From: Erwinia rhapontici
GTDB lineage: Bacteria > Pseudomonadota > Gammaproteobacteria > Enterobacterales > Enterobacteriaceae
Assembly (NCBI RefSeq): GCF_012271765.1
Contig: NZ_VRKO01000016.1
Coordinates: 857,666 to 921,665, forward strand
DNA: 64,000 nucleotides
Direction of reading: 5' to 3'
Shown: one piece after another, positions 18,820-29,131 of the stretch
How positions within the stretch are numbered: the first letter of the stretch is position 1
Layout: every line of letters begins with the position of its first letter
The notes under the pieces: generated by a model
What the model was told of the DNA's origin: nothing
The model's database searches: none
Seen by the model: the letters and a program-made list of their open reading frames with translations, nothing else
Program-made: the position numbers and the translations under genes

Positions 18820-18848
18820 TAGGCATCTCTCGCGATGCCCCCTATAAT
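18820..18848 (+). promoter_or_regulatory. Probable ndk promoter
   Basis: TAGGCA (18820-18825) and a perfect TATAAT (18843-18848) are 17 bases apart. The leader that follows has a 12-base palindrome TCCCGGCCGGGA at 18861-18872. The rest of the 18698-18916 gap shows nothing else clear. Confidence 0.6.
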
Positions 18849-18916
18849 CTGCGGCCATTTTCCCGGCCGGGAACCGTTTTCGCGGCTAAACTCGAAAGAT
18901 AATACAGGGGTCAACA

Positions 18917-19348
18917 ATGACTATTGAGCGTACATTTTCCATCGTAAAACCAAACGCTGTGGCAAAGAATGTTATCGGTGCCATCTTCAACCGTTTTGAA
19001 AGCGCTGGCTTCAAAATCGTTGGCAGCAAAATGCTGCACCTGAGCAAAGAGCAGGCTGAAGGTTTCTACGCTGAACACCAGGGTAAACCTTTCTTTGATG
19101 GCCTGGTTGAATTCATGACCTCTGGTCCGGTTGTTGTTTCCGTACTGGAAGGCGAAAATGCCGTACAGCGTCACCGTGACCTGATGGGTGCAACTAACCC
19201 GGCGAACGCGCTGGCGGGTACGCTGCGTGCTGACTACGCAGACAGCTTCACCGAGAACGCGACTCACGGTTCTGATTCTGCTGAATCTGCTGCCCGTGAA
19301 ATCGCTTACTTCTTCGGCGAAGGCGAAATCTGCCCGCGTACCCGTTAA
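18917..19348 (+). CDS. ndk: Nucleoside diphosphate kinase
   Basis: The 143-residue enzyme moves the terminal phosphate of ATP to other (deoxy)nucleoside diphosphates through a phosphohistidine. The start [14 protein letters not shown] and the active-site histidine in NATHGSDS (about residue 117) are typical, and the length equals E. coli Ndk. The Shine-Dalgarno CAGGGG lies about nine bases before the ATG. It sits between pbpC and rlmN as in E. coli. Confidence 0.98.
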   Translation: MTIERTFSIVKPNAVAKNVIGAIFNRFESAGFKIVGSKMLHLSKEQAEGFYAEHQGKPFFDGLVEFMTSGPVVVSVLEGENAVQRHRDLMGATNPANALAGTLRADYADSFTENATHGSDSAESAAREIAYFFGEGEICPRTR

Positions 19349-19419
19349 TTCGGTTGCCTGACGGAAAAGGGTTTACAAAAAAAGTGTGTTTGCTGCTTTA
19401 ACCCTTACGAAGTCATGAG

Positions 19420-19456
19420 TACAATAATGCGCCCCTGACGTTGTGTTCAGGGGCGC
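19420..19456 (+). promoter_or_regulatory. Promoter-proximal hairpin upstream of rlmN
   Basis: TACAAT (19420-19425) makes a good -10, with a weak TTTAAC -35 17 bases upstream. The likely start point falls in or beside a 10-bp perfect stem, GCGCCCCTGA (19429-19438) with TCAGGGGCGC (19447-19456), followed by a T-rich run. It may be the ndk terminator, an attenuator for rlmN, or a 5' hairpin that stabilises the rlmN message. Confidence 0.5.
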
Positions 19457-19517
19457 TTCTATTTTATTCACTCCAAACCCAGAGCCATAACGTGTAACAA
19501 CGAGGCCAGAGAATATT

Positions 19518-20687
19518 ATGTCAGAACTTATTGTGACGCCGTCGTCCGAATCTCCTGCAATTGCCATCCCTAAAAAAGACAAAATCAACCTGCTCGATCT
19601 CAATCGTCAGCAGATGCGTGAGTTTTTTGCCAGCATGGGTGAAAAACCGTTTCGTGCCGATCAGGTGATGAAATGGATCTATCACTACTGCTGTGATGAT
19701 TTCGATGAGATGACCGACATCAACAAGGTTTTCCGTAACAGGCTGAAAGAGGTCGCTGAAATACGCGCACCAGAAGTCGCGGAAGAACAACGCTCAGCCG
19801 ATGGCACCATTAAATGGGCCATTCAGGTGGGTGGGCAGCAGGTAGAAACCGTCTACATTCCAGAAAAAGATCGCGCCACGCTGTGTGTCTCTTCCCAGGT
19901 GGGCTGTGCGCTGGAATGCAAATTCTGTTCAACGGCGCAGCAGGGCTTTAACCGTAACCTGCGTGTATCCGAAATTATTGGTCAGGTATGGCGTGCAGCT
20001 AAAATAATCGGTGCCGCCAAAGTCACTGGCCAGCGCCCTATCACCAACGTGGTGATGATGGGGATGGGTGAGCCATTGCTCAACCTGACCAATGTGGTTC
20101 CGGCAATGGAAATTATGCTGGATGATTTTGGCTTTGGCCTGTCAAAACGCCGCGTGACGCTATCCACGTCGGGTGTAGTTCCTGCGCTGGATAAGCTGGG
20201 CGATATGATCGATGTGGCGCTGGCGATCTCGCTGCATGCGCCTAATGACACAATTCGTGACGAAATTGTACCGATCAACAAAAAGTACAATATTGCGACG
20301 TTCCTGGCATCCGTCAGCCGTTATATCGGCAAGTCTAATGCTAATCAAGGGCGTGTGACCATCGAGTACGTGATGCTCGATCACATCAATGACAGCACTG
20401 ATAATGCGCATGAATTGGCCGCGTTGTTAAAAGATACGCCGTGCAAAATTAACCTGATCCCGTGGAACCCCTTCCCGGCAGCACCTTATGGTCGCAGTTC
20501 GAACAGTCGCATCGATCGCTTCTCTAAAGTGTTGATGGATTACGGTTTTACTACTATTGTGCGTAAAACCCGTGGTGATGATATTGATGCTGCGTGTGGT
20601 CAGTTGGCAGGTGATGTTATTGACCGTACTAAGCGCACGTTGAAAAAGAAATTGGCTGGAGAAGCCATCTCTGTGAAGGCGATCTGA
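19518..20687 (+). CDS. rlmN: 23S rRNA/tRNA m2A methyltransferase RlmN
   Basis: A radical-SAM enzyme of 389 residues (E. coli 384) that methylates C2 of A2503 in 23S rRNA and A37 in some tRNAs. The [4Fe-4S] ligands are C130, C134 and C137 (C-x3-C-x2-C), and the methyl-accepting C360 in DAACGQL corresponds to E. coli C355. The N-terminal HhH-like region (about 25-95) and GEPLLN motif are present. Its cluster must be supplied without a local IscU. It precedes pilW and rodZ as in E. coli. Confidence 0.97.
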   Translation: MSELIVTPSSESPAIAIPKKDKINLLDLNRQQMREFFASMGEKPFRADQVMKWIYHYCCDDFDEMTDINKVFRNRLKEVAEIRAPEVAEEQRSADGTIKWAIQVGGQQVETVYIPEKDRATLCVSSQVGCALECKFCSTAQQGFNRNLRVSEIIGQVWRAAKIIGAAKVTGQRPITNVVMMGMGEPLLNLTNVVPAMEIMLDDFGFGLSKRRVTLSTSGVVPALDKLGDMIDVALAISLHAPNDTIRDEIVPINKKYNIATFLASVSRYIGKSNANQGRVTIEYVMLDHINDSTDNAHELAALLKDTPCKINLIPWNPFPAAPYGRSSNSRIDRFSKVLMDYGFTTIVRKTRGDDIDAACGQLAGDVIDRTKRTLKKKLAGEAISVKAI

Positions 20688-20774
20688 AACCCGGTGTTTT
20701 CCTGCCTAATTCCGTATTGAACCTGGCAATATTGGCGTACGATAAGTGGCTGATAAAAACAGGGAGAGACAGGG

Positions 20775-21506
20775 ATGCGGGCAGGGATAATCGCCTTTGT
20801 GCTGATAATGTTGCTGGCGGGATGTCAGACTTCGCCACAGCCAGATGCACTGGTTGAAACACGGATTCAGTTGGGAATGGCCTGGTTGGCGCGCGGTAAC
20901 AATGATGCTGCACGCAGGAATTTGCAGCGTGCAATCGCCATTGCACCAGGCGATTACCGTACCCAACTGGCGATGGCTCGCTACCAGCAGCAGACAGGCA
21001 ACAACAGCATGGCGCAGCAACATTATCGTCACGCCCTGAAATTAGCAGCGCAAAACAGCTATGTGCTTAATAATTACGGTGCGTTTCTCTGCGGATTAGG
21101 GCAGTATGATGCGGCACAACGGCTGTTCAGCAGGGCAATGGATGATTCAGCAAATGGGCTTCGTGCCGACAGTGTTGAAAATTCCGGCTATTGTTTTTTG
21201 AATGCCGGCCAGCATGAAAAAGCGCGAGAAGCGCTGAAGGATGCGGTGAAAATCGATCCGACCAAAGGAATGCTAATGCTGGCAGAAGCCGAAAGGCGAT
21301 TTGGAAAGGGGAGTCGTGCAGATTCACGGCTCCTGTTAGATGTTTATCAACACAACTTTCCTGTTTCGGCAGAAAGCCTGTGGTTAGAGATTCGCTTCGC
21401 CGCGCAGGTCAATCAGCCCGATGAAGTTCATTATTATGGGGCTCAACTTGCGCGAATTTTTCCACAATCGATACAGTACCAGCATTTCTTAGCTAATGAA
21501 TACTGA
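20775..21506 (+). CDS. pilW: TPR lipoprotein PilW/YfgN-like
   Basis: A 243-residue putative lipoprotein. The N-terminus is a lipoprotein signal with lipobox L-A-G-C ending at C17. The body is tetratricopeptide repeats (for example around residues 37-70, 72-105 and 140-172), as in the type IV pilus biogenesis protein PilW/PilF that helps assemble the secretin. No pilus genes are nearby, and in Enterobacteriaceae the gene sits in this locus without a firm role. Its 3' end overlaps rodZ by 11 bases, so the two are cotranslated. Confidence 0.85.
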   Translation: MRAGIIAFVLIMLLAGCQTSPQPDALVETRIQLGMAWLARGNNDAARRNLQRAIAIAPGDYRTQLAMARYQQQTGNNSMAQQHYRHALKLAAQNSYVLNNYGAFLCGLGQYDAAQRLFSRAMDDSANGLRADSVENSGYCFLNAGQHEKAREALKDAVKIDPTKGMLMLAEAERRFGKGSRADSRLLLDVYQHNFPVSAESLWLEIRFAAQVNQPDEVHYYGAQLARIFPQSIQYQHFLANEY

Positions 21507-22479
21507 AGCCACTCAAGACAAACCTAACGTAAATTCAACAGGCGAGCGCCTGCGTGGTGCCCGTGAACTCATGGGCCTGACTCAGCAGAATGTTGCTGAA
21601 CGCCTCTGCCTGAAACTTTCCACTGTTCGTGATATTGAAGAGGACAAGTCGCCTGCCGACCTGGCATCGACCTTTTTGCGTGGCTATATCCGTTCTTACG
21701 CGCGTTTGGTTCGCGTGCCGGAAGAAGAGCTGCTACCGATGATGGCCAAGCAGGCCCCGGTCAGAGCCGCGAAAGTTGAACCGATGCAAAGTTTTTCCCT
21801 CGGTAAACGCCGCAAAAAACGCGACGGCTGGTTGATGATTTTCACCTGGCTGGTGTTGTTTGTGGTGGTGGGATTGACGGGAGCCTGGTGGTGGCAGAAT
21901 CACAAAGCCGCTCAGGATGATCTGGTTTCAATGGCCGATCAAAACGCGTCGTCCGAAGGGGATAACAGTCAGTCGATCCCTTTGACCGACAGTAATGCCA
22001 ACAGCGCCACTGATAGCAGTGGGCAAACGGCCATTCCACTGGATACCAGACCAGCAGCAGATTCTGCGAACACGGGCAGCACTCCAGCTGCCACGGCGCA
22101 GGTACCTGCGGCAAATACTCAGGCTGATAATTCTCAGCCTGCTGTGGTTTCACCAAGTCAGGCACCGGCTGAGGCCGGTGTCAGTGGGCAACTGCCTACC
22201 AGCAGCGCCGGCGTCAGCCAGCCTGCTGTTGACCCAAACGCCGTAGTGATGACTTTTTCCAGCGATTGCTGGCTGGAAGTAACCGATGCAGCAGGCAAGA
22301 AACTGTTCAGCGGTATTCAGCGTAGTGGTGGTAAACTCAGCCTTGCCGGCACCGCCCCCTATCGTTTGAAGATTGGTGCGCCGGCCGCAGTACAGATCGA
22401 ATATCAGGGTAAACCTGTCGATCTGAGTCGTTTCATCCGTACTAACCAGGTTGCTCGCCTGACTATCGGTGCGCAATAA
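21496..22479 (+). CDS. rodZ: Cell-shape protein RodZ
   Basis: A bitopic inner-membrane protein of 327 residues that links MreB filaments to the elongasome. Residues about 15-78 are a helix-turn-helix domain of the HTH_25 type that binds MreB, then a basic stretch GKRRKKRDG, a membrane segment at 111-133 and a Pro/Ala/Ser/Thr-rich linker. The C-terminal DUF4115 beta domain (about 245-325) lies in the periplasm. The start ATG is inside the pilW end. ispG follows after 40 bases. Confidence 0.95.
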   Translation: MNTEATQDKPNVNSTGERLRGARELMGLTQQNVAERLCLKLSTVRDIEEDKSPADLASTFLRGYIRSYARLVRVPEEELLPMMAKQAPVRAAKVEPMQSFSLGKRRKKRDGWLMIFTWLVLFVVVGLTGAWWWQNHKAAQDDLVSMADQNASSEGDNSQSIPLTDSNANSATDSSGQTAIPLDTRPAADSANTGSTPAATAQVPAANTQADNSQPAVVSPSQAPAEAGVSGQLPTSSAGVSQPAVDPNAVVMTFSSDCWLEVTDAAGKKLFSGIQRSGGKLSLAGTAPYRLKIGAPAAVQIEYQGKPVDLSRFIRTNQVARLTIGAQ

Positions 22480-22519
22480 CGCATCTTCCTCTGGTCGCGA
22501 GTGATTGTGGAGAAAGAAT

Positions 22520-23641
22520 ATGCATAACGAAGCACCCATTACCCGTCGCAAATCAAAGCGCATTTACGTCGGCAAGGTGCCCGTGGGTGACGGTGCACCT
22601 ATTGCCGTCCAGTCCATGACCAATACCCGCACTACCGACGTTGCCGCTACGGTCGCTCAGATCAAAGCTCTGGAGCGCGTTGGTGTCGATATCGTGCGTG
22701 TGTCCGTACCAACGATGGATGCCGCAGAAGCTTTCCGTCTTATCAAACAGCAGGTAAATGTCCCGCTGGTCGCTGATATCCATTTTGACTACCGTATTGC
22801 CCTTAAAGTTGCCGAATATGGCGTGGACTGTCTGCGCATCAACCCCGGCAACATTGGTAATGAAGAGCGTATTCGCTCTGTGGTGGATTGCGCGCGTCAT
22901 TACAATATTCCCATCCGCATTGGTGTTAACGGCGGATCGCTGGAAAAAGATTTGCAGGAAAAGTACGGTGAGCCCACTCCGCAGGCGCTGCTGGAATCCG
23001 CGATGCGTCATGTGGACATCCTCGATCGCCTCAACTTTGATATGTTCAAAGTCAGTGTGAAAGCCTCCGACGTGTTCCTGGCCGTTGAGTCCTATCGACT
23101 TCTGGCGAAGCAGATCGACCAGCCGCTGCATTTGGGCATCACCGAAGCGGGTGGTGCACGTGCGGGTGCCGTCAAATCGGCCATTGGCCTGGGGTTGCTA
23201 CTGTCGGAAGGCATCGGCGATACGTTGCGTATCTCGCTGGCGGCCGACCCGATTGAAGAAGTAAAAGTCGGCTTCGATATCCTTAAGTCGCTGCGTATTC
23301 GCGCGCGCGGTATCAACTTTATCGCCTGCCCAACCTGTTCACGTCAGGAATTTGACGTGATCGGCACGGTGAATGCGTTAGAAGAGCGGCTGGAAGATAT
23401 CATCACACCGATGGATATTTCGATTATCGGCTGTGTGGTGAACGGCCCGGGTGAAGCCACCGTTTCCACGATGGGCGTCACTGGCGGCAGCAAGAAAAGC
23501 GGTTTCTACGAAGATGGCGTGCGTCTGCGCGAGCGTCTGGATAACGACAATATGATCGATCAGTTGGAAGCCCGCATTCGTGCGAAAGCCACCATACTGG
23601 ACGCATCGCGCCGGATTGATGTCCAGCAGGTCGAAAAATAA
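22520..23641 (+). CDS. ispG: 4-hydroxy-3-methylbut-2-enyl diphosphate synthase
   Basis: The 373-residue enzyme performs the penultimate step of the MEP isoprenoid pathway, converting MEcPP to HMBPP. The [4Fe-4S] ligands are seen in ACPTCSRQE and [11 protein letters not shown] (three cysteines plus a glutamate). Start ATG 22520 is chosen: GGAG lies seven bases upstream and the product begins MHNEAP as in E. coli; the in-frame GTG at 22505 precedes that site. It is an essential Fe-S enzyme, so another assembly route must serve it. A hairpin separates it from hisS. Confidence 0.97.
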   Translation: MHNEAPITRRKSKRIYVGKVPVGDGAPIAVQSMTNTRTTDVAATVAQIKALERVGVDIVRVSVPTMDAAEAFRLIKQQVNVPLVADIHFDYRIALKVAEYGVDCLRINPGNIGNEERIRSVVDCARHYNIPIRIGVNGGSLEKDLQEKYGEPTPQALLESAMRHVDILDRLNFDMFKVSVKASDVFLAVESYRLLAKQIDQPLHLGITEAGGARAGAVKSAIGLGLLLSEGIGDTLRISLAADPIEEVKVGFDILKSLRIRARGINFIACPTCSRQEFDVIGTVNALEERLEDIITPMDISIIGCVVNGPGEATVSTMGVTGGSKKSGFYEDGVRLRERLDNDNMIDQLEARIRAKATILDASRRIDVQQVEK

Positions 23642-23644
23642 ACT

Positions 23645-23679
23645 GCAAGGGGCGGCCTTTTATTTCGGTCGCCCCTTGC
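23645..23679 (+). other. Intra-operon hairpin between ispG and hisS
   Basis: A 13-bp stem with one wobble pair (23645-23657 with 23667-23679) surrounds a T-rich loop. There is no T tail, so it is more likely an RNA stability or processing element than a full terminator. Confidence 0.45.
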
Positions 23680-23705
23680 TGAATCAAATTGATGAGAGAA
23701 AACTA

Positions 23706-24983
23706 GTGGCGAAGAATATCCAGGCCATTCGCGGCATGAACGACTATTTACCTGCTGATACCGTGGTATGGCAGCGTATCGAACAGATCCTCAAGCAGGT
23801 GCTGGGCAGCTATGGATTCAGCGAAATTCGCCTGCCGATTGTAGAGCAGACCCCGTTATTCAAACGCGCTATCGGTGAAGTGACCGATGTGGTTGAAAAA
23901 GAGATGTACACCTTTGATGACCGCAACGGTGAAAGCCTGACGCTGCGTCCTGAAGGTACCGCGGGTTGTGTACGCGCGGGCATTGAACACGGTCTGCTGT
24001 ACAATCAGGAACAGCGTCTGTGGTATATCGGCCCGATGTTCCGCTATGAGCGTCCACAAAAAGGGCGTTATCGTCAGTTCCATCAGATTGGTGCTGAAGT
24101 GTTTGGTCTGCAAGGCCCGGACATCGATGCGGAACTGATCATGATGACGGCCCGCTGGTGGAAAGCACTGGGTATCTCTGAGCATGTCAGCCTGGAGCTG
24201 AACTCCATCGGTTCACTGGAAGCCCGTGCCAATTACCGTGATGCGCTGGTGGCCTTCCTCGAACAGCATATTGACGTGCTGGATGAAGACTGCAAACGCC
24301 GCATGTATACTAACCCGCTGCGCGTGCTGGATAGCAAAAACCCGGATGTTCAGGCACTGCTGAATGATGCACCAACGCTCGGTGATTATTTGGATGACGA
24401 GTCCCGCGAGCATTTCGCCGGGCTGTGCAGCCTGCTCGATGCAGCCGGTATTGCTTATACCGTCAACCAGCGTCTGGTGCGTGGCCTCGACTATTACAAC
24501 CGGACCGTGTTTGAATGGGTGACCAGCAGCCTCGGTTCACAGGGCACCGTCTGTGCCGGTGGACGTTATGATGGCCTGGTTGAACAGTTGGGTGGACGTG
24601 CAACCCCGGCGGTCGGTTTTGCGATGGGCCTGGAACGTCTGGTCCTGCTGGTGCAGGCGGTTAATCCAGAATTTGAACCGACGCGTATTGTTGATGTCTA
24701 TGTTATCGCTTCGGGTCAGGGCGTACAGAGCGCGGCGATGCTGCTGGCAGAACAGCTGCGTGACGCGCTTCCGGAACTGAAGCTAATGACTAACTTTGGT
24801 GGCGGTAACTTCAAGAAGCAGTTTGCCCGTGCAGACAAGTGGGGCGCCCGCATTGCACTGGTACTCGGTGAAGATGAAGTGGCCAATGGCCAACTGGTGA
24901 TTAAAGATTTGCGTAACGGCGAGCAACAAACGCTGGCACAAAGTGCTGCGGCAGCTACGCTGGCATCGATGTTACAGCGTTAA
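23706..24983 (+). CDS. hisS: Histidyl-tRNA synthetase
   Basis: A class II aminoacyl-tRNA synthetase of 425 residues. The start is GTG 23706 (product begins with [15 protein letters not shown] as in E. coli, 424 residues). Class II motif 2 ([17 protein letters not shown]) and the histidine-binding loops [14 protein letters not shown] and [12 protein letters not shown] are intact, with a C-terminal anticodon-binding domain after about residue 330. The upstream reading frame extension overlapping ispG is not coding. yfgM follows after 37 bases. Confidence 0.98.
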   Translation: MAKNIQAIRGMNDYLPADTVVWQRIEQILKQVLGSYGFSEIRLPIVEQTPLFKRAIGEVTDVVEKEMYTFDDRNGESLTLRPEGTAGCVRAGIEHGLLYNQEQRLWYIGPMFRYERPQKGRYRQFHQIGAEVFGLQGPDIDAELIMMTARWWKALGISEHVSLELNSIGSLEARANYRDALVAFLEQHIDVLDEDCKRRMYTNPLRVLDSKNPDVQALLNDAPTLGDYLDDESREHFAGLCSLLDAAGIAYTVNQRLVRGLDYYNRTVFEWVTSSLGSQGTVCAGGRYDGLVEQLGGRATPAVGFAMGLERLVLLVQAVNPEFEPTRIVDVYVIASGQGVQSAAMLLAEQLRDALPELKLMTNFGGGNFKKQFARADKWGARIALVLGEDEVANGQLVIKDLRNGEQQTLAQSAAAATLASMLQR

Positions 24984-25020
24984 GCCTCTGCGGCGGCACG
25001 ATTTAAAGGAGTAGGATTGC

Positions 25021-25641
25021 GTGGAAGTGTATAGCAACGAGAACGAACAGGTAGATGCGCTGAAGAACTTCTTTGCTCAGAATGGCAAAGCGTTAGTGGT
25101 TGGCGTTGTTCTGGGCGTCGGCGCATTACTGGGCTGGCGTTACTGGAGTAATCATCAGGACAGCGGATCGCGTGAAGTGTCCGCGTCTTATCAGCAGGTG
25201 ACGTCGGCGCTGGACGCCACGAAACCCGCTTCGCTTGACGCAGTAGCTAAATTTGCCAGCGAAAACAGCAATACCTACGGTGCACTGGCTTCTCTGGATT
25301 TGGCAAAACGCTATATTGACAACAATCAGTTGGATAAAGCGGTAGACCAGTTGCAGAGCGGCCTCAAGAGCACCAAAGATGCTAACTTGCAGTCGGTTCT
25401 GAACCTGCGCCTTGCACGCATCCAGTTACAGCAGAAGCAGCCTGACGCCGTGTTGAAAACACTGGAAAGCGTTAAAGGTGACGGCTGGGCAGCTATCGTG
25501 GCTGATGTACGCGGTGAAGCGTTACTCAGCAAAGGCGATGTCAAAGGCGCACGCGATGCGTGGAGCAAAGGAATCGCTTCTGATGCGTCTTCGACGCTGA
25601 AAGAGATGCTGCAAATGAAAGTGAATAATCTGCCGGGCTAA
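25021..25641 (+). CDS. yfgM: Ancillary SecYEG translocon subunit YfgM
   Basis: A 206-residue inner-membrane protein with a short cytoplasmic N-terminus, one membrane segment (about residues 22-41, VVGVVLGVGALLGWRYW) and a periplasmic TPR-like domain. In E. coli YfgM associates with SecYEG and the chaperone PpiD. The GTG start has AAGGAG nine bases upstream. It lies between hisS and bamB, as in E. coli, and links secretion with outer-membrane assembly. Confidence 0.94.
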   Translation: MEVYSNENEQVDALKNFFAQNGKALVVGVVLGVGALLGWRYWSNHQDSGSREVSASYQQVTSALDATKPASLDAVAKFASENSNTYGALASLDLAKRYIDNNQLDKAVDQLQSGLKSTKDANLQSVLNLRLARIQLQQKQPDAVLKTLESVKGDGWAAIVADVRGEALLSKGDVKGARDAWSKGIASDASSTLKEMLQMKVNNLPG

Positions 25642-25685
25642 ATAGCTCCTTGTACATTTGGCCTTACAGGCACAAGAGGGATTTC

Positions 25686-26867
25686 ATGGAATTGCGTAAG
25701 TTACTTCTGCCGGGACTGATGTCAGTCACCTTGCTCAGCGGATGTTCATGGTTCAGCGGTGAAGAAGATGTTGTCAAAATGTCACCGTTGCCGACAGTGC
25801 AGAATCAGTTCGAACCAGAAAAAGTCTGGAGCACCTCAGTGGGCAATGGCGTAGGTGATTTCTACTCCAACCTGCACCCGGCCTGGTCTGAGAATACCGT
25901 CTATGCCGCTGACCGCCACGGTGTGGTCAAAGCGCTGAATTCAGGCGATGGCAAAGAACAGTGGAAAGTCGACCTGGCAGAAAAAACCGGTTGGTTATCC
26001 AGCAATATTCCCGCGCTGCTTTCCGGTGGCCTGACCGTTGATGCGGGTCATGTCTATGTCGGTAGTGAGCGTGGTCAGGTTTATGCGCTGAACACCAGCG
26101 ATGGCTCTATCGCCTGGCAGACTAAAGCGGCCGGTGAAGTGTTGTCCCGTCCGGTTGTCAGCGATGGCCTGGTGCTGGTTCATACCAGCAACGGCATGCT
26201 GCAAGGTCTGGATCAGACCAGCGGTAACATCAAGTGGACCGTTAACCTCGACGTGCCAGCCCTGAGTCTGCGCGGTGAGTCTGCACCTGCGACGGCCTTT
26301 GGTGCTGCCATTGTTGGTGGTGATAACGGCCGCGTCAGCGCGGTGATTATGAACCAGGGCCAGATTATCTGGCAGCAACGTATCTCCCAGCCAAGTGGTG
26401 CGACGGAAATCGATCGCCTGGCCGACGTAGACACAACGCCGGTTATCGTTAACGGTGTCGTGTATGCCTTAGCCTATAACGGTAATTTGACCGCGCTGGA
26501 CCTGCGTTCAGGCCAGATTCTGTGGAAACGCGAAATCGGTTCCGTTCACGACATGATCGTCGACGGTGGCCGCATCTTCCTGGTAGACCAGGATGACCGT
26601 GTGATTGCACTGAATACCGACGGTGGCGTGAGCCTGTGGCGCCAGAGCGATCTGCTGCACCGTAACCTGACATCACCCGTTCTGTATAATGGCTATCTGG
26701 TCGTCGGTGACAGCGAAGGTTATCTGCACTGGATCAATACTGACGATGGCCGTTTTGTTGCTCAACAGAAACTGGACAGCTCCGGTTTCCAGACCGAACC
26801 GGTTGTTGCCAGCGACAAGCTGCTTATTCAGTCTAAAGACGGTGAGGTTTACGCGATTACGCGTTAA
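25686..26867 (+). CDS. bamB: Outer-membrane assembly lipoprotein BamB
   Basis: A lipoprotein subunit of the BAM complex, 393 residues (E. coli 392). The signal ends in the lipobox LLSGC. The mature protein is an eight-bladed beta-propeller; PQQ-like repeats such as VYALNTSDGSIAWQ, LTALDLRSGQILW and VIALNTDGGVSLW are visible. The start ATG 25686 has an AAGAGGG site upstream; the frame to 25650 has no support. It scaffolds BamA in the periplasm. A terminator follows at 26940. Confidence 0.97.
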   Translation: MELRKLLLPGLMSVTLLSGCSWFSGEEDVVKMSPLPTVQNQFEPEKVWSTSVGNGVGDFYSNLHPAWSENTVYAADRHGVVKALNSGDGKEQWKVDLAEKTGWLSSNIPALLSGGLTVDAGHVYVGSERGQVYALNTSDGSIAWQTKAAGEVLSRPVVSDGLVLVHTSNGMLQGLDQTSGNIKWTVNLDVPALSLRGESAPATAFGAAIVGGDNGRVSAVIMNQGQIIWQQRISQPSGATEIDRLADVDTTPVIVNGVVYALAYNGNLTALDLRSGQILWKREIGSVHDMIVDGGRIFLVDQDDRVIALNTDGGVSLWRQSDLLHRNLTSPVLYNGYLVVGDSEGYLHWINTDDGRFVAQQKLDSSGFQTEPVVASDKLLIQSKDGEVYAITR

Positions 26868-26939
26868 TTCCTCAGCAAGTCTGTGCCCCACAGAATTCAG
26901 CCTGCCGCGACTGCAGCGGGCTGAAAGTTGAAGGGTAAG

Positions 26940-26973
26940 CGGCTCCTGATTGTTCAGGGGCCGTTTTGTTTTA
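26940..26973 (+). terminator. Terminator after bamB
   Basis: CGGCTCCTGA (26940-26949) pairs with TCAGGGGCCG (26954-26963), with one G-U pair, followed by TTTTGTTTTA. A further hairpin lies at 26898-26923. Confidence 0.8.
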
Positions 26974-27086
26974 TCCAAGGCGTGTTATTCTAGGCGCCAT
27001 CGGCCTGAGTACAGCGGCAGTTTATCTGCCGGAACAGCGAATAATATCGCAGCCAGGCGCTTATTTTTTAGTTATGAGGCTTCACT

Positions 27087-28586
27087 ATGGTACCTGTGGT
27101 CGCGCTTGTCGGGCGTCCCAATGTGGGAAAATCCACCCTGTTTAACCGTTTAACGCGTACACGAGATGCGCTGGTGGCGGATTTTCCAGGGCTGACTCGA
27201 GATCGCAAATATGGTCGCGCCGAAATAGAAGGGCGTGAGTTTATTTGTATCGATACCGGTGGTATCGACGGCAACGAAGAGGGCGTGGAAACACGCATGG
27301 CGGAACAGTCGCTGTTGGCGATTGAAGAAGCCGATGTTGTGCTGTTTATGGTCGATGCGCGTGCCGGGCTGATGCCTGCTGACACCGCTATTGCCAAGCA
27401 CCTGCGTTCGCGCGATAAGCCAACCTTTATCGTTGCCAACAAAACCGATGGCCTGGATGCCGACTCTGCCGTGGTCGATTTCTGGTCACTCGGTCTGGGC
27501 GAAATCCATCCGATTGCTGCTTCCCACGGGCGTGGTGTCACCAGCCTGCTGGAACTGGTATTGCTGCCATGGATGGATGTTGTTGCGCCAGAACGTGAGC
27601 TGACGGAAGAAGAAGAAAACGAAGCCTACTGGGCGGAGTTTGCGGCAAAAGAAGCCAAAGCCAACGGCGAAATGCCGGAAGACGAAGAAGATGATTTCAA
27701 CCCGCTGGATCTGCCGATCAAGCTGGCGATTGTCGGTCGTCCGAACGTAGGTAAGTCAACGCTCACTAACCGTATTCTCGGTGAAGAGCGCGTGGTGGTT
27801 TACGACATGCCGGGTACCACGCGTGACAGTATTTATATCCCGATGGAGCGTGACGGGCGTGAATATGTCCTGATCGATACGGCCGGGGTGCGTAAACGCG
27901 GAAAAATCACTGAAACCGTTGAAAAGTTCTCGGTGATCAAAACCCTGAAAGCGATTGAAGATGCCAACGTTGTTCTGCTGGTCATTGATGCGCACGAAGG
28001 CATTTCCGATCAGGACCTCTCACTGCTGGGCTTTATCCTCAATAGTGGGCGCTCACTGGTGATTGTGGTCAACAAGTGGGATGGTCTGTCACAGGAAATC
28101 CGTGATGAAGTGAAAGAGCAACTGGACTACCGTCTGGGCTTTATCGACTTCGCCCGTATTCACTTTATCTCTGCTCTGCACGGCAGTGGCGTGGGTAACC
28201 TGTTTGAATCGGTGACCGAAGCTTACGACTGTTCAACACGTCGTGTTAACACCTCCATGTTGACGCGTATTATGAACATGGCTGCCGATGACCATCAGCC
28301 GCCGCTGGTGCGTAGCCGCCGCGTGAAGCTGAAATATGCCCACGCCGGGGGATATAACCCACCGATTGTGGTCATCCACGGAAACCAGGTGAAAGACCTG
28401 CCGGACTCCTACAAACGTTATCTGATGAACTACTTCCGTCGTTCACTGGAAATCATGGGTACGCCAATCCGTATTCAGTTCAAAGAGGGTGAGAACCCTT
28501 ATGAAGGCAAACGTAACCTGCTGACGCCAAATCAGCAGCGTAAGCGCCAGCGCTTAATGAGCCATCTGAAAAAGAACAAACGTTGA
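27087..28586 (+). CDS. der: Ribosome biogenesis GTPase Der
   Basis: A 499-residue protein with two tandem G domains, unique to the Der (EngA) family, needed for 50S maturation. Each has a P-loop GRPNVGKST (from residue 8 and from about residue 217), DTAG/DTGG switch motifs, and NKxD (NKTD, NKWD). An acidic linker (about 165-205) joins them and a KH-like domain ends the protein with a basic tail. It is slightly longer than E. coli Der (490) because of the linker. Confidence 0.97.
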   Translation: MVPVVALVGRPNVGKSTLFNRLTRTRDALVADFPGLTRDRKYGRAEIEGREFICIDTGGIDGNEEGVETRMAEQSLLAIEEADVVLFMVDARAGLMPADTAIAKHLRSRDKPTFIVANKTDGLDADSAVVDFWSLGLGEIHPIAASHGRGVTSLLELVLLPWMDVVAPERELTEEEENEAYWAEFAAKEAKANGEMPEDEEDDFNPLDLPIKLAIVGRPNVGKSTLTNRILGEERVVVYDMPGTTRDSIYIPMERDGREYVLIDTAGVRKRGKITETVEKFSVIKTLKAIEDANVVLLVIDAHEGISDQDLSLLGFILNSGRSLVIVVNKWDGLSQEIRDEVKEQLDYRLGFIDFARIHFISALHGSGVGNLFESVTEAYDCSTRRVNTSMLTRIMNMAADDHQPPLVRSRRVKLKYAHAGGYNPPIVVIHGNQVKDLPDSYKRYLMNYFRRSLEIMGTPIRIQFKEGENPYEGKRNLLTPNQQRKRQRLMSHLKKNKR

Positions 28587-28591
28587 TCCAC

Positions 28592-28613
28592 AAGGGGGCC
28601 TGATGGCCCCCTT
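28592..28613 (+). terminator. Terminator after der
   Basis: AAGGGGGCC (28592-28600) pairs with GGCCCCCTT (28605-28613) around TGAT, followed by TGTTTTA. Confidence 0.85.
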
Positions 28614-28651
28614 TGTTTTATGCTGAAAAGCAAAGACGATGGAGAAACCCG

Positions 28652-28870
28652 ATGGACAGACTTTGCCCGCATTGCCAGCACCCCCTCACGACCACGGACA
28701 GCGGTGTTTTCTGCCCGCACTGCCAGCATCATTTCGTTGCCTGTTGCCCTGATTGCCATCTTCCTCTGACTGTCCTGAAAGCCTGTGGCGCAGTGGACTA
28801 CTTCTGTGAGCATGGGCACGGCTTGATGTCCAAAAAACACCTGCTATTACTCCCCGTTGATAATCCATAA
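28652..28870 (+). CDS. yfgJ: Zinc-ribbon protein YfgJ
   Basis: A 72-residue protein matching E. coli YfgJ (71). It has CPHC, CPHC and CPDC pairs and a CEHGH motif, giving two probable zinc ribbons. The core LKACGAVDYFC is nearly identical to E. coli. Start ATG 28652 has GGAG about eight bases upstream; the longer frame from 28613 overlaps the der terminator. The function is unknown. Confidence 0.9.
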   Translation: MDRLCPHCQHPLTTTDSGVFCPHCQHHFVACCPDCHLPLTVLKACGAVDYFCEHGHGLMSKKHLLLLPVDNP

Positions 28871-28908
28871 ACCCCGGAAATAATCACGATAATCATTTTG
28901 TGCGATTT

Positions 28909-28937
28909 CCCGTCTATAGTTATCGAAGATAGACGGG
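28909..28937 (+). terminator. Terminator after yfgJ
   Basis: CCCGTCTAT (28909-28917) pairs with ATAGACGGG (28929-28937), followed by a T-rich stretch TTGTTAATTTTCT. Confidence 0.7.
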
Positions 28938-28952
28938 TTGTTAATTTTCTGT

Positions 28953-28981
28953 TTATCAGATTATGAACCTGGTGGTACAAT
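28953..28981 (+). promoter_or_regulatory. Probable gcd promoter
   Basis: TTATCA (28953-28958) and TACAAT (28976-28981) are exactly 17 bases apart. The start would give a leader of about 140 bases for gcd. Confidence 0.55.
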
Positions 28982-29078
28982 CCTGCCGCTTGCTACCGGT
29001 GCTCAGCCACGCCAGCCGTGAGGTCAGAGCATCAGCGGTGAAAGCAGGACGGGATCGCTTCCGTGTAACATGTTAATA

Positions 29079-29112
29079 AAAATAAGGTATTCATAAAAAG
29101 CTGCCTTATTTT
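29079..29112 (+). promoter_or_regulatory. Leader hairpin before gcd
   Basis: AAAATAAGG (29079-29087) pairs with CCTTATTTT (29104-29112). The right arm ends two bases before CAGGAG, the likely ribosome-binding site of gcd, so folding could affect ribosome access or terminate transcription weakly. Confidence 0.4.
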
Positions 29113-29131
29113 CTCCAGGAGTATTTCTGCT

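Noticed and set aside
23580-23705. N-terminal extension of HisS
   Set aside because: It overlaps the ispG end and the intergenic hairpin; GTG 23706 matches the family start.
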